A stretch of DNA of 64,000 nt from an uncultured Alphaproteobacteria bacterium. Its GTDB lineage: Bacteria > Pseudomonadota > Alphaproteobacteria > HIMB59 > GCA-002718135. Under the pieces are notes generated by a model. It saw nothing but the letters and a program-made list of their open reading frames with translations, ran no database searches and had not been told where the DNA came from. The stretch lies in contig CACMGM010000002.1 of the NCBI GenBank assembly GCA_902613275.1, positions 1-64,000 of the forward strand, written 5' to 3'. Position numbers and translations under genes: made by a program. The stretch's first letter is position 1; each line of letters begins with the position of its first letter. Positions 37,721 through 47,275 of this stretch are shown in pieces.

Positions 37721-38305
37721 TTAAGTTTGAGTTAATATCCATATAGGACTAGAAGAGTTTACTGGTTTTTCAAAAGTCCATGTGTCTTTATTTTTAACAA
37801 TAGAACCCTCATCATTATTTAACATCTGCTCACTAATAAAATTGACCGATATTGATATTGTATCATTTTCTACTTTCGCATCTGCGATATCCTCCACAAT
37901 AAGTGAATAAAATTGTGATTCTGGATTGTTTGTTTTTTCATTAATCGCTTTTTCAAAAGCAGAATAAACATCTCTAGACACAAGGTTTTTCAGTGTTTTT
38001 TTATCACCATTGTTGAAAGATGAAATTATAATTTCAAAAGCTTTCTTGGCACCATCAAGAAACTCTCTGTGATTAAAATTATTTACTTTTTTATATACGG
38101 CCTCAAGCTTTGTCTCATTATCCATTAGTGATGGTATTTTTTGAACATCTTCTTGTTTTTTTTTGTTTTCTTGAGGTTTTGGCTCTGAAATATTTTTTTG
38201 AAATCCTGTTCTTTTCCCTAGAACACCCCTCAGTCTATAAATAATAAATCCAGCAATAGCTGCAAAAATTAGAATATCAAAAAATTGAAGGTCGCCGTAA
38301 ATCAT
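37721..38305 (-). CDS. Tim44-like domain protein (TimA-like)
   Basis: A 194 aa membrane-anchored protein: one N-terminal helix (FFDILIFAAIAGFIIYRLRGVLG), a charged linker (about 35-65), and a Tim44/NTF2-like C-terminal domain (REFLDGAKKAFEIIISSFNNGDKKTLKNLVSRDVYSAFEKAI). This is the bacterial relative of the mitochondrial import factor Tim44, conserved across alphaproteobacteria near dnaQ. The function in bacteria is unknown. It is 3 nt from the lysozyme gene and 30 bp downstream of dnaQ; secB, often found between them, is absent here. Confidence 0.9.
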   Translation of the reverse strand: MIYGDLQFFDILIFAAIAGFIIYRLRGVLGKRTGFQKNISEPKPQENKKKQEDVQKIPSLMDNETKLEAVYKKVNNFNHREFLDGAKKAFEIIISSFNNGDKKTLKNLVSRDVYSAFEKAINEKTNNPESQFYSLIVEDIADAKVENDTISISVNFISEQMLNNDEGSIVKNKDTWTFEKPVNSSSPIWILTQT

Positions 38306-38335
38306 TTAATTTTAATATAATAACTTTTTTAAATA

Positions 38336-39010
38336 TTAATAGTTAAATTTTTTCCAAAGGGGGTTTTTTAGCTTTTTTAACATTTCTCTATGGGCAAGAT
38401 AATCTTCTTTATTAACTTCTATTAATTTGGTTTTTGTTTCGTTTTTGTTGTTAATTTGTGTGTTTTTTTCGTTAATGTTTGAATTCAGCTCCATAGAAAA
38501 TTGCTTACCTCCTCTTAACTCTAAATAAACTGCGGCTAGAAGTTGGGAGTCAAGTAAGGCTCCGTGAAATGATCTATCTGATAAATCAATGTTAAATCTT
38601 CTACACAAATAGTCGAGGTTAGCTATTCTTGTATTTAGAACTTCTCTTGCAAGAGAAACTGTATCAACTACAGGATTATCTAAATAAGGTAATCCTAAGA
38701 TTGACAACTCATTATTTATAAAACCTAAATCAAATGACGCATTGTGAATTATCAATGTGTCGTTTTTCAAAAAATTTAAGAGCTCCTTATGGTTTTCTTC
38801 AAATGGTTTTTGTTGATTAAGAAAGTTGTCTGAAAGACCCACAATGTTTTTTGCCCCTTCGCTTATACTTCTGTCTGGTTTGCAATAAAACTGGAGTGTG
38901 TTTCCTGTAGGAACATAGTTTTTGAGTTCCACACAACCAACTTCTATTATTCTGTCACCGGCCTTATAATCAAGGCCTGTGGTTTCTGTATCAATTACTA
39001 TTTCTCTCAT
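38336..39010 (-). CDS. dnaQ: DNA polymerase III epsilon subunit (proofreading exonuclease)
   Basis: 3'-5' proofreading subunit of the replicase. The 224 aa DEDDh exonuclease has motif 1 D7-T-E9 (IDTETTGLDYKAGDRIIEVG), motif 2 HNASFDLGFINNEL, and motif 3 HGALLDSQLLAAVYLEL. A low-complexity Asn/Lys linker precedes a short C-terminal segment that would bind the alpha subunit. It lies 8 bp after coaE in the maf-aroE-coaE-dnaQ run. Confidence 0.97.
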   Translation of the reverse strand: MREIVIDTETTGLDYKAGDRIIEVGCVELKNYVPTGNTLQFYCKPDRSISEGAKNIVGLSDNFLNQQKPFEENHKELLNFLKNDTLIIHNASFDLGFINNELSILGLPYLDNPVVDTVSLAREVLNTRIANLDYLCRRFNIDLSDRSFHGALLDSQLLAAVYLELRGGKQFSMELNSNINEKNTQINNKNETKTKLIEVNKEDYLAHREMLKKLKNPLWKKFNY

Positions 39011-39018
39011 TGTGTTAA

Positions 39019-39609
39019 CTAAAGTTTACTTATTAGCTTATTAATCTTAATTTTATAATCCTTTAATGTCGAGTTGTTATAAATAACATAATCAGACTTC
39101 TTTTTTCTTATAACGTCTGATGTTTGAGATCGAGTTATATTCTTAAATTGGTTTTCAGTCATTTTTCTCGTTTTTTTTAATCTTTTTAATCTCACTCGTT
39201 TGGAGGCTATTATCGATATTACTTTGTTGAACTGTTTCTCTAAATTGTTTTCAAACAATAATGGTATATCAACAAATATTAATCTTGTTTTTTTCTGTTT
39301 TTCTTGTTTTATAAAATCAGACCTCTTTTTTCTTACTATTTTGAATATGTATAACTCAAGCTTTTTTCTTATCTGTTTATTTTCAAAAATAATCTTTGAT
39401 ATAATTCTTTTATCTATGTTTTTTTTTGAAATGGACTTAGACAAACCTATGGTACGTAAATAAGTAACAAATTTTTTATCAGGGTTTTTATATATTTTGG
39501 CCACCTGCTCATCTGAACTGTGAATTTTAAAGCCTTTTTCTTTTAATTTACTACAAAAGGTAGATTTACCAGACCCTATACCGCCTGTTATTGCTATGGT
39601 TTTTGTCAT
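39019..39609 (-). CDS. coaE: Dephospho-CoA kinase
   Basis: Last step of coenzyme A synthesis. The 196 aa P-loop kinase has Walker A ITGGIGSGKSTF at its start, and a lid region rich in Lys/Arg (RVRLKRLKKTRKMTENQFKNITRSQ). It shares one base with the aroE stop (position 39609), so the two are probably translationally coupled. The very high lysine and isoleucine content reflects extreme AT bias. Confidence 0.95.
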   Translation of the reverse strand: MTKTIAITGGIGSGKSTFCSKLKEKGFKIHSSDEQVAKIYKNPDKKFVTYLRTIGLSKSISKKNIDKRIISKIIFENKQIRKKLELYIFKIVRKKRSDFIKQEKQKKTRLIFVDIPLLFENNLEKQFNKVISIIASKRVRLKRLKKTRKMTENQFKNITRSQTSDVIRKKKSDYVIYNNSTLKDYKIKINKLISKL

Positions 39610-40391
39610 TAAATTTTTTTATAAATAGAGTTTAGTATTTTTTTATCTACAGATGGGTTTTTACCAAACCACATTTTAAAACACGGCTTAGCCTGTTCGA
39701 TCAACATTGATATTCCATAAATCTTTTTATTCTTTGGAAACTGTTTAAGAAATGAAGTGTTTTTGGGACTGTAAACAATGTCGCTTACTATTGTAGATTT
39801 GGTAATAATTTTTAGGTGTTTTTTCAATATGGGGTTTATTGGTGTGGTATTAATTATTAAAAAAACTCCTTCAAGGTGTGTTTCAAGATCGTTATATGTT
39901 TTTGTGTACTCAGCCTTGTTTGAGTACTTAATTTTTTTCTTAGATCTGTTGAAAATTAAAATATCCTTAAACCCCTTCTTCTTTAAAACATAGTGAATGG
40001 CGTGTGAGGCACCTCCATAACCCAGAATAACAACTTTTTTGTTTTTGGTTTTTTTAATATTTGGCAGACTTTTGTAATATCCTGTCCAATCAGTATTGGT
40101 CCCATTTATAGTTTTTTTATTTGTTACACAATTTACCGCACCAATTTTTTTTGCATGGGTGTCTATTTTACCAAGGTGTTTGATAATTTTGCTTTTAAAT
40201 GGAATAGTCACATTTAAGCCAAGCGTATCTTTTTTTTCCAAAACCTCCTTTATTTTTTTATGAAAGTTTTTTTTTGTAAGCTCTAAATATCCATAACTTG
40301 CTTTAATGTTATATTTTTTAAACCAATAGTTAAATATTATTGGTGAAAGACTTTTAGATGCCCTGTTCCCAACTACGTAAATTTTTTTCAT
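39609..40391 (-). CDS. aroE: Shikimate dehydrogenase
   Basis: NADPH-dependent reduction of dehydroshikimate in aromatic amino acid synthesis, 260 aa. The shikimate-binding N-terminal half has SKSLSPIIFNYWF and the catalytic Lys in NVTIPFKSKIIKHL; GTNTDWTGYYKSL carries the catalytic Asp, and the NADP loop is ILGYGGASHAIHYVL. The C-terminal EQAKPCFKMWFG is typical. It overlaps maf by 4 nt and coaE by one base. Confidence 0.96.
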   Translation of the reverse strand: MKKIYVVGNRASKSLSPIIFNYWFKKYNIKASYGYLELTKKNFHKKIKEVLEKKDTLGLNVTIPFKSKIIKHLGKIDTHAKKIGAVNCVTNKKTINGTNTDWTGYYKSLPNIKKTKNKKVVILGYGGASHAIHYVLKKKGFKDILIFNRSKKKIKYSNKAEYTKTYNDLETHLEGVFLIINTTPINPILKKHLKIITKSTIVSDIVYSPKNTSFLKQFPKNKKIYGISMLIEQAKPCFKMWFGKNPSVDKKILNSIYKKI

Positions 40392-40978
40392 TTTTTTGAA
40401 TATAAATAATCTAGCAAATTAAATAAAGGCAATCCCATAACATTAAAATAATCTCCTTTTATGCTCTCAATAATATTGGGTCCCAAGCTTTCTATTTGAT
40501 AACATCCTACGGAGCTTAGTATTTGTTTACCTGTTCTTTTTAAGTATATTTTTATTTCACTATTATTAAGCCTTCTTATTTTAACATGAGTTTTTTCGTA
40601 ATTTTCCCAAATCTTAGAGCCATTTAAACAAATAGTTAGTCCCGATACTATTAGGTGTGTCTTTCCTGATAGAGATATGATTTTTTTTCGGGCTTTCTCA
40701 ATAGAGTTTACTTTATCTAAAATTTTTCCATTGTGATATATAACGGTATCACAGCCTAAAACAATTTTGTTTGCATACGGTTTTTGTTTACTTACACTTC
40801 TTGCTTTTTCATAAGAAAGTTTTTTTGCAAAAATCTCGGGCCTTGTTTTTCTGTTAATAGTTTTTTTAATATCTTCTTCGTTGCAGTTTGGTTTTTTTTG
40901 TATGAAATTTAATCCTGCATTTTTCAAAATTTTATATCTAGATTTACTTGAGCTAGCTAATATAAATTGTTGGTGCAT
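40388..40978 (-). CDS. maf: Maf-like nucleotide pyrophosphatase
   Basis: House-cleaning pyrophosphatase for non-canonical or modified nucleotides. About 196 aa from the ATG at 40978 (MHQQFILASSSKSRYKILKNAGL); an in-frame ATG 33 nt earlier would add a hydrophobic stretch not found in the family, so I reject it. Conserved motifs include PEIFAKKLSYEKARS and the catalytic Asp in KIVLGCDTVIY. The first gene of the leftward maf-aroE-coaE-dnaQ run beside the inferred origin. Confidence 0.93.
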   Translation of the reverse strand: MHQQFILASSSKSRYKILKNAGLNFIQKKPNCNEEDIKKTINRKTRPEIFAKKLSYEKARSVSKQKPYANKIVLGCDTVIYHNGKILDKVNSIEKARKKIISLSGKTHLIVSGLTICLNGSKIWENYEKTHVKIRRLNNSEIKIYLKRTGKQILSSVGCYQIESLGPNIIESIKGDYFNVMGLPLFNLLDYLYSKK

Positions 40979-41399
40979 AAGTGTGTTAATAAAAATTATA
41001 GTTATAAACACTATTAAATATAATTTTAATTTAAGAAATAGTTCTTTTTTTTTAAAAATGTGTTTTTAACAACTTAATAACTTGTCTGAATATTATAGGG
41101 AGGGTGTTAATATATTTATTATACAAAATTAATAACAAGTTATTATAAATTTATTGAATTGCAAATCATTTAAAAATAATAATTTTTTTCAATATTCTTT
41201 AAATTAACATATTTATTAGGATTGATATTCAGATGTTGGTAAATAAAGAATGATATAATAATAAAGGTATAATTAAGCTTTTTAACCTTACAACTAATAC
41301 TACAATTAAATATATAAATTATATATTTATTATTATTTTGACATTAACTTCAATTTTGATTATTAAAAAAAATCATTTCTAAATCACCCCAACAACATT
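40979..41399. other. oriC: Intergenic region between maf and rho, inferred oriC
   Basis: 421 bp without a gene, more than 80% A+T, flanked by maf-aroE-coaE-dnaQ to the left and rho-mnmE-mnmG-rsmG-parAB to the right. In Caulobacter and Rickettsia the origin lies between hemE and the gene before maf, so this is the matching place with those genes missing. It holds an 11-bp inverted repeat, TAATAACTTGT (41075-41085) and ACAAGTTATTA (41135-41145); the second arm is itself palindromic (AATAAC-AA-GTTATT, 41131-41144). Near-matches to DnaA boxes (one mismatch to TTATNCACA) occur at 41002 (TTATAAACA), 41119 (TTATACAAA) and, on the minus strand, 40992-40984, but no perfect box. It also has to serve as promoter for rho and maf. 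Confidence 0.5.
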
Positions 41400-42656
41400 A
41401 TGAACTTACAGGAATTAAAAGGAAAAGAACCCCAAGATCTTTTAAAACAGGCAGACAAGCTTGGTATTGAAAATCCTTCGTCTCTTCGAAAGCAGGATTT
41501 GATGTTTGCAATTCTAAAAACAATTGCTGAAGAGGGTGAGATTATTACTGGTATAGGGGTTATTGAAATTATGCAAGATGGCTTCGGTTTTTTAAGGTCT
41601 TCAGAGTCAAATTATCTTCCGGGACCAGATGATATTTATATTTCTCCATCTCAAATTAAAAAATTTAGCCTAAGAACGGGTGATAGTGTTGAAGGTGAAA
41701 TTAGATCTCCAAAGCAAGGAGAAAGATATTTTGCCATAACTAAAATTAATAAAATAAACGGTCAAGAAACTGATTTAGTTAAGAACAGGGTTAACTTTGA
41801 AGATTTAACACCATTATATCCTGAAGCAAGGTTCAAACTTGAACAAGAAAAACCTATGCAGGATAATACAGAAAGAATAATTGATATTATTGCTCCTCTT
41901 GGAAAAGGACAGAGACAATTAATTGTTGCGCAACCTTTCACAGGTAAAACAATAATTATGCAAAAAATTGCTAATGCTATAACTGCTAATAGTCCAGACG
42001 CTAAACTGATTGTTCTGCTAATTGATGAAAGACCAGAAGAAGTCACAGACATGCAAAGATCAGTTAAGGGCGAGGTAATTAGTTCAACCTTTGATGAACC
42101 TGCTTCACGCCACGTTCAGGTAGCTGAAATGGTAATTGAAAAAGCTAAAAGACTTGTTGAATATAAACATGATGTTGTAATCCTTCTTGATTCAATCACT
42201 AGACTTGGAAGAGCTTATAATACTGTTGTTCCATCTAGTGGAAAGGTCCTAACAGGTGGTGTTGATGCCAATGCCTTACAAAGACCAAAAAGATTTTTTG
42301 GTGCTGCAAGGAACGTAGAAAAGGGCGGATCACTTACAATTATTGCTACTGCTTTAATAGATACAGGAAGCAGAATGGACGAGGTTATATTTGAAGAATT
42401 TAAAGGTACTGGTAACAGTGAAATGGTCCTAGATAGAAAACTTAGCCAAAAAAGAACGTATCCTGCTTTTGATATTGGTAAATCAGGAACAAGAAAAGAA
42501 GAATTATTACTTGATAAAGACGAGCTTGGTAAAATCTTTATTTTAAGAAAAATATTAGCCCCAATGGGAAGTACGGAAGCTATGGAGTTCTTGTTAGATA
42601 AAATGAAAAATACAAAAACTAACAGCGAATTCTTCCAAAGCATGGGAACTAAATAA
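41400..42656 (+). CDS. rho: Transcription termination factor Rho
   Basis: Hexameric RNA translocase that ends transcription. The 418 aa protein has the N-terminal helix bundle ([20 protein letters not shown]), the cold-shock-like RNA-binding fold ([23 protein letters not shown]), and a RecA-type motor with Walker [19 protein letters not shown]-loop region ([23 protein letters not shown]). The P-loop reads AQPFTGKT where E. coli has APPKAGKT and alphaproteobacteria usually APPRTGKT, so the basic residue is Phe. There is no Shine-Dalgarno sequence before the ATG. It is the first gene to the right of the inferred origin. Confidence 0.97.
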   Translation: MNLQELKGKEPQDLLKQADKLGIENPSSLRKQDLMFAILKTIAEEGEIITGIGVIEIMQDGFGFLRSSESNYLPGPDDIYISPSQIKKFSLRTGDSVEGEIRSPKQGERYFAITKINKINGQETDLVKNRVNFEDLTPLYPEARFKLEQEKPMQDNTERIIDIIAPLGKGQRQLIVAQPFTGKTIIMQKIANAITANSPDAKLIVLLIDERPEEVTDMQRSVKGEVISSTFDEPASRHVQVAEMVIEKAKRLVEYKHDVVILLDSITRLGRAYNTVVPSSGKVLTGGVDANALQRPKRFFGAARNVEKGGSLTIIATALIDTGSRMDEVIFEEFKGTGNSEMVLDRKLSQKRTYPAFDIGKSGTRKEELLLDKDELGKIFILRKILAPMGSTEAMEFLLDKMKNTKTNSEFFQSMGTK

Positions 42657-42727
42657 ATATAATCTTTTTTATAATCTTTCTTATTTACTTATTTACTTAA
42701 TATCATCTTGGGTTTAATTCCCAAAAA

Positions 42728-44014
42728 ATGAAAGCTTCCAAAGAGACAATTTTTGCTCTTGCTACGCAAAGAGGTAAATCGGGTATAGCTGTTTTTAGGG
42801 TTTCGGGAAAAGGTTCTCATACAATAATTAAATCAATATCTTCTAAAAAAAAATTTAAAACGAACTTTGCTACATTAAACGATTTATTAGACGGAAAAGA
42901 CGTTGTAGATCAAACGATCACAACTTTTTTTAAATCACCAAAAAGCTATACAGGTGAGGATATGGTGGAAATATCTTGTCATGGAAGTATTTCTGTAATT
43001 AACAAAATAACTAAAACCCTATTAAAAAAACAAATCAGACTTGCTGAGCCTGGAGAGTTTACCAAAAGAGCTCTAATGAATGATAAGCTTAGTGTTTTAG
43101 AAGCTGAAACAATTAATGATTTAGTTAATGCAGAAACTGAAAATCAAAGAAAGACTGCCATTGGTAATTTAAGTGGAAATTTAGATAAATTAGTTAATGA
43201 AATATCAAATAAACAAAAAAAACTTCTAGCAGATATAGAGGCTATAATTGATTTTGCTGATGAAGACCTTCCTAAAGAAATATATAAAAACATAATAGAA
43301 CAAAATAAGAACATATATAAAAAAATTGAAAATATTATCAAAAGATCAGCTTTATCTAGGCAAATTCATGACGGCTTTACAATAACTATTATAGGAAAAC
43401 CAAATACGGGAAAATCTTCATTTATAAATTATATAAATAACAAGGAGGTTTCTATAGTTACCAATATACCAGGAACTACAACAGATTTAGTAAGCTCCAC
43501 TTTAGATATACAAGGAGATAAATATACATTTATTGATACAGCTGGAATAAGAAAATATAAGAATTTAATAGAAAAAATAGGTATTGAAAGATCCTTAGAG
43601 AGTGCTGAAAAGTCTGATTTAAACATTGTTTTTCTTAAAAACAATGAAAAGAAAAACTACAGTAAAATCAAATCAAAAATATTTGTTAAATCAAAATATG
43701 ATACTAATAAAAAGAAAATTAGTGGGGTACATAGCATTTCATCAGTAACTGGTTATGGAATTGTGCCTCTTATTAAAACCATATCTTCTAAATTAAAGAA
43801 AAAACCAATTTCTGGACCAGTCTTTTCACGTGAAAGACATATGGATAGCCTAAAGAAATCCCTTGTACTACTTAAAAGTTTAGATTTAAAAGAAATAGAT
43901 ATTACTGCTGAAAATGTTAGAAGATCAATTATGTATATCGATGGAATTAATCAAAAATTTGATATTGAGAAAATTTTAGATATAATATTTAGTGATTTTT
44001 GTATAGGAAAGTAA
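42728..44014 (+). CDS. mnmE: tRNA modification GTPase MnmE (TrmE)
   Basis: GTPase that, with MnmG, installs the 5-carboxymethylaminomethyl group on U34 of tRNAs. The 428 aa protein has the N-terminal folate-binding domain (FALATQRGKSGIAVFRVSG), a helical domain, the inserted G domain (G1 IIGKPNTGKSSF, G3 DTAGIR), and the C-terminal CIGK with its catalytic Cys. A parS core lies within codons F-S-R-E-R (43824-43835). A weak 5-bp hairpin (TTGGG 42708-42712, CCCAA 42720-42724) lies just before the start. Confidence 0.97.
   Translation: MKASKETIFALATQRGKSGIAVFRVSGKGSHTIIKSISSKKKFKTNFATLNDLLDGKDVVDQTITTFFKSPKSYTGEDMVEISCHGSISVINKITKTLLKKQIRLAEPGEFTKRALMNDKLSVLEAETINDLVNAETENQRKTAIGNLSGNLDKLVNEISNKQKKLLADIEAIIDFADEDLPKEIYKNIIEQNKNIYKKIENIIKRSALSRQIHDGFTITIIGKPNTGKSSFINYINNKEVSIVTNIPGTTTDLVSSTLDIQGDKYTFIDTAGIRKYKNLIEKIGIERSLESAEKSDLNIVFLKNNEKKNYSKIKSKIFVKSKYDTNKKKISGVHSISSVTGYGIVPLIKTISSKLKKKPISGPVFSRERHMDSLKKSLVLLKSLDLKEIDITAENVRRSIMYIDGINQKFDIEKILDIIFSDFCIGK
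43824..43835. other. parS: parS centromere site 1 (inside mnmE)
   Basis: TTTCACGTGAAA, a perfect match to the 12-bp inner core of the consensus TGTTTCACGTGAAACA; the two outer bases on each side deviate. It sits in the 3' coding part of mnmE, about 2.7 kb from the parA start. ParB should load here. Confidence 0.8.
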
Positions 44015-44026
44015 TTTCACGTGAAA
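44015..44026. other. parS: parS centromere site 2 (mnmE-mnmG junction)
   Basis: A second TTTCACGTGAAA begins the base after the mnmE stop and lies 191 bp from site 1. It overlaps the possible GTG start of mnmG. No other copy of this core was found by eye in the window. Confidence 0.85.
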
Positions 44027-44032
44027 AGAGAC

Positions 44033-45898
44033 ATGGACAATAAATTTGATGTAATTGTAATTGGTGGGGGGCATGCAGGCGTAGAAGCAGCATGTGCATC
44101 TGCAAGAATTGGATCAAAAACAGCCTTAATTACGCATAAAATTGAAAAAATTGGAGAAATGTCTTGTAATCCTGCAATTGGAGGTCTTGGAAAAGGGCAT
44201 CTTGTAAAAGAAATAGATGCTTTAGATGGAATAATGGCTAAAGCTACAGATAGATCCTGCATACAATTTAGAATGTTAAACTCAAGTAGAGGCGCTGCTG
44301 TAAGGGGTCCAAGAGCTCAAACAGACCGAATTTTATATAAAAATGCTATAAATGAGCTCATATCTGACCAAAAAAATCTTCAAATTATTGAAGGATCAGT
44401 TGAAGACTTAATTATTTCAAATAATAAGGCAATGGGTGTTGTTTTAGGTGATAACAAAAAGATATCCTCCAAATCTGTGGTTTTAACTACAGGCACTTTC
44501 TTACAAGGGCTAATAAGAATTGGTTCGGAAAAACAAGAAGCAGGAAGAGTTGGTGATAAACCCTCAATAAAGCTTGCAAAAAGGCTCAAAGAGTTAAAGT
44601 TTTCAATAGGCAGATTAAAGACAGGAACGCCCCCAAGATTACTTAAAAAAACTATAAATTTCAATTACTTAAATGAACAACACCCAGATAAAAAGCTTAT
44701 TCCATTTTCTTTTATCAACAGAGATATCCACATTCCTCAAATATCTTGCTTTATTACTCATACTAACAAAAAAACCCACAAAATAATTGCTAAGAACCTC
44801 AGCCTATCACCAATGTATTCTGGAGAAATACAATCAATGGGGGCTAGATATTGTCCATCTATTGAAGATAAGATTCATAAATTTAAAAACAAATCTTCAC
44901 ACCAAATATTTTTGGAGCCAGAAGGATTGGATAGCGATCTAATATATCCAAACGGAATATCTTCTTCTCTTCCAACTGAAATTCAAGATCAATTTGTTAA
45001 AACAATTAAAGGTTTAGAGAGTGTTACAATTACACAGCCGGCTTATGCTATTGAATATGATTTTGTTGATCCACAAGAATTAACACACACACTTGAAACA
45101 AAAAAAATTAAAAATTTATTTTTTGCTGGACAGATAAATGGAACAACCGGATACGAAGAAGCGGCTGCACAGGGTATAATGGCAGGCATAAATGCATCAC
45201 TTAAAACAACATCTAATAAAGAATTTATAATACCAAGGTCTTCTGGATACACAGGTGTTTTGATAGATGATTTAGTCACAAAAGGAACTAAAGAGCCATA
45301 CAGAATGTTTACTTCAAGATCCGAATATAGACTTTTACTTCGGGCTGATAATGCAGATTTAAGACTTACACCCCTTGGAATTGACATTGGTTGTGTTGAT
45401 ATAGATAGGCAAAGAGAATTCGACAAAAAATCCAAAAGAATAAAAGATGGTTTTAAGTTTGTTAAAAACCACAAATTCTCACCAGATGCACTTCTAAAAA
45501 AAGGGATAAAAATAAACAAAGATGGGAAAAAAAGAAATATTATAGATCTCTTGTCGTTTACTAATATTACAACTCCTAAGCTAAAAAAAATACTTCCAGG
45601 TTTAAATGACTTAGAAGATGATGTAATGGAACAAATAGAAATTGAAGCTAAATATGCCGGTTATCTTGATAGACAAAGAATGGATATACAAGATTTTGAA
45701 AAGGAAGAAAATTTAAGAATTCCCATATCTACTAACTATAAATTAGTTGGGAGTCTATCTAATGAGATAGTTGAAAAATTATCAAAAATTAAACCACCTA
45801 CACTTGGAGCGGCCTCAAGAATATCAGGTGTAACTCCAGCAGCTACTATAGCCCTGCTTAGATATATTAAAAAAAATAAAAATAAAAAAGCAGCATAA
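44033..45898 (+). CDS. mnmG: tRNA uridine-5-carboxymethylaminomethyl synthesis enzyme MnmG (GidA)
   Basis: FAD-dependent partner of MnmE for U34 modification. About 621 aa. FAD-binding [22 protein letters not shown] at the N-terminus, [24 protein letters not shown], and [22 protein letters not shown] in the middle; conserved cysteine-containing loop around the redox site. ATG 44033 is preferred, with AAGAGA as a weak ribosome site; a GTG at 44021 is also possible but falls in the parS site. rsmG starts one base after the stop. Confidence 0.97.
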   Translation: MDNKFDVIVIGGGHAGVEAACASARIGSKTALITHKIEKIGEMSCNPAIGGLGKGHLVKEIDALDGIMAKATDRSCIQFRMLNSSRGAAVRGPRAQTDRILYKNAINELISDQKNLQIIEGSVEDLIISNNKAMGVVLGDNKKISSKSVVLTTGTFLQGLIRIGSEKQEAGRVGDKPSIKLAKRLKELKFSIGRLKTGTPPRLLKKTINFNYLNEQHPDKKLIPFSFINRDIHIPQISCFITHTNKKTHKIIAKNLSLSPMYSGEIQSMGARYCPSIEDKIHKFKNKSSHQIFLEPEGLDSDLIYPNGISSSLPTEIQDQFVKTIKGLESVTITQPAYAIEYDFVDPQELTHTLETKKIKNLFFAGQINGTTGYEEAAAQGIMAGINASLKTTSNKEFIIPRSSGYTGVLIDDLVTKGTKEPYRMFTSRSEYRLLLRADNADLRLTPLGIDIGCVDIDRQREFDKKSKRIKDGFKFVKNHKFSPDALLKKGIKINKDGKKRNIIDLLSFTNITTPKLKKILPGLNDLEDDVMEQIEIEAKYAGYLDRQRMDIQDFEKEENLRIPISTNYKLVGSLSNEIVEKLSKIKPPTLGAASRISGVTPAATIALLRYIKKNKNKKAA

Positions 45899-45899
45899 T

Positions 45900-46505
45900 T
45901 TGTACAAAAGCACTGTAATAAAAAAATATAATCTTAGCAGAAAGCAAATTCATTTAATCGATAGCTACATAATAAAGTTAACAAAAAGCAACAAAATACA
46001 CAATTTGGTAGGACCTTCTACAATTGATGTTGCTTGGGATAGACACATTAATGATTCATTACAATTGTCTGAATTTATTTTAAAAAAAAATGCATCAATA
46101 ATAGATCTTGGTACTGGCGCAGGGTTACCAGGGGTGATTTTACATATTTTTGGACATTCGAATATATTATTGATTGACTCTAAGATGAAAAAAATAAACT
46201 TTATTAAAGAATTTGCCTACGAGCACAATTTAGAAATAAAAACTATTTGCACAAGAGTTGAAAAAATCAAAAATCAAAAATTTGACTTTATTACATGCCG
46301 AGCTTTTGCTCCACTAGCCAAACTATTAGATTATTCACGGTTTTTTAATAAAAAAAATACATCACTGCTTTTTCTAAAAGGAAGAAGTGTTAAGAAAGAA
46401 ATACAAGATGCAAAAAAATCCTTCAGCTTTGAGTATGATCTTTATCCTAGTCAAAGCAAGGGTGATGGGTATGTGTTAAAAATAAACAAATATAAAAAAC
46501 TGTGA
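45900..46505 (+). CDS. rsmG: 16S rRNA (guanine527-N7)-methyltransferase
   Basis: SAM-dependent m7G527 methyltransferase, 201 aa. SAM motif I is IIDLGTGAGLPGVILHIFG; VGPSTIDVAWDRHINDSLQLSEF precedes it, and DFITCRAFAPLAKLLDYS is the acceptor-side motif. The start is TTG at 45900 (YKSTVIKKYNLSRKQIHLI); no ATG fits without losing the conserved N-terminal helices. It overlaps parA by 4 nt. mnmG-rsmG-parA-parB is the standard alphaproteobacterial order. Confidence 0.93.
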   Translation: MYKSTVIKKYNLSRKQIHLIDSYIIKLTKSNKIHNLVGPSTIDVAWDRHINDSLQLSEFILKKNASIIDLGTGAGLPGVILHIFGHSNILLIDSKMKKINFIKEFAYEHNLEIKTICTRVEKIKNQKFDFITCRAFAPLAKLLDYSRFFNKKNTSLLFLKGRSVKKEIQDAKKSFSFEYDLYPSQSKGDGYVLKINKYKKL

Positions 46506-47275
46506 AAAAAATTATTTCTATATCTAACCAAAAAGGTGGTGTTGGTAAAACCACAACTACAATAAATTTAGCCACCTCATTAGCTGCGGTGAAAAAAAAT
46601 GTTTTAATTGTTGACGCTGACCCACAAGGTAATGCTAGCACAGGACTTGGGCTGATCTATAACGATAGAAAGCCATCGATTTATGAAATGATACATGAAA
46701 AGAAGCTTATTATAGAGGGAATAAAACAAACTTTAATTCCTGGTTTAAAAATAATTGGAGCAAACACAGATCTAGCCGCAGCTGAGGTAGAGTTGACAAA
46801 TTTTGAAAACAGAGAGTTTGTATTTAAATCAATTTTTGCTGAAATTAATAATTTCGATTTTATTTTTGTAGACTGTCCACCAGCGCTTGGTTTACTAACC
46901 ATCAACTCATTAGTAGCATCCGATACTACACTAATTCCTCTTCAGTCAGAGTTTTTTGCTCTTGAAGGCCTCTCAGCTTTAATGAATACAATTAAATTAA
47001 TTCAACAAAATTATAATAAAGACTTAAAAATCGAAGGAATATTACTTACAATGCTAGACAAAAGAAATTCACTAAGCTCATTGGTAGAGAAAGATGTAAG
47101 ACAGCATTTTGGTAATCAAGTATACAAAACAACAATTCCACGAAATGTTAAAATATCTGAAGCTCCAAGCCATGGTAAACCAGCATTAGTATACGATACA
47201 CAAGCCGCAGGTTCCTTGGCTTATATTGAGCTTGCAAAAGAAGTCATTTTAAATCAAAATAAAAACTATGAATAA
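46502..47275 (+). CDS. parA: Chromosome partitioning ATPase ParA
   Basis: Deviant-Walker ATPase that pulls ParB-parS complexes and so segregates newly replicated origins. 257 aa. Deviant Walker A NQKGGVGKTTTTINLA at the start, VLIVDADPQGNASTGLG, FVDCPPALGLLTINSL, and a C-terminal IPRNVKISEAPSHGKPA motif. GTG start at 46502 inside the end of rsmG (4-nt overlap). parB starts 8 nt before its stop. Confidence 0.97.
   Translation: MKKIISISNQKGGVGKTTTTINLATSLAAVKKNVLIVDADPQGNASTGLGLIYNDRKPSIYEMIHEKKLIIEGIKQTLIPGLKIIGANTDLAAAEVELTNFENREFVFKSIFAEINNFDFIFVDCPPALGLLTINSLVASDTTLIPLQSEFFALEGLSALMNTIKLIQQNYNKDLKIEGILLTMLDKRNSLSSLVEKDVRQHFGNQVYKTTIPRNVKISEAPSHGKPALVYDTQAAGSLAYIELAKEVILNQNKNYE

Noticed and set aside
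40979..41399. CtrA sites (TTAA-N7-TTAA) in the inferred origin
   Set aside because: TTAA pairs occur because the region is AT-rich, but none has the required 7-nt spacing.
45043..45519. 158-codon minus-strand frame inside mnmG
   Set aside because: It is long but lies antisense to conserved MnmG motifs; nothing in it suggests a protein.
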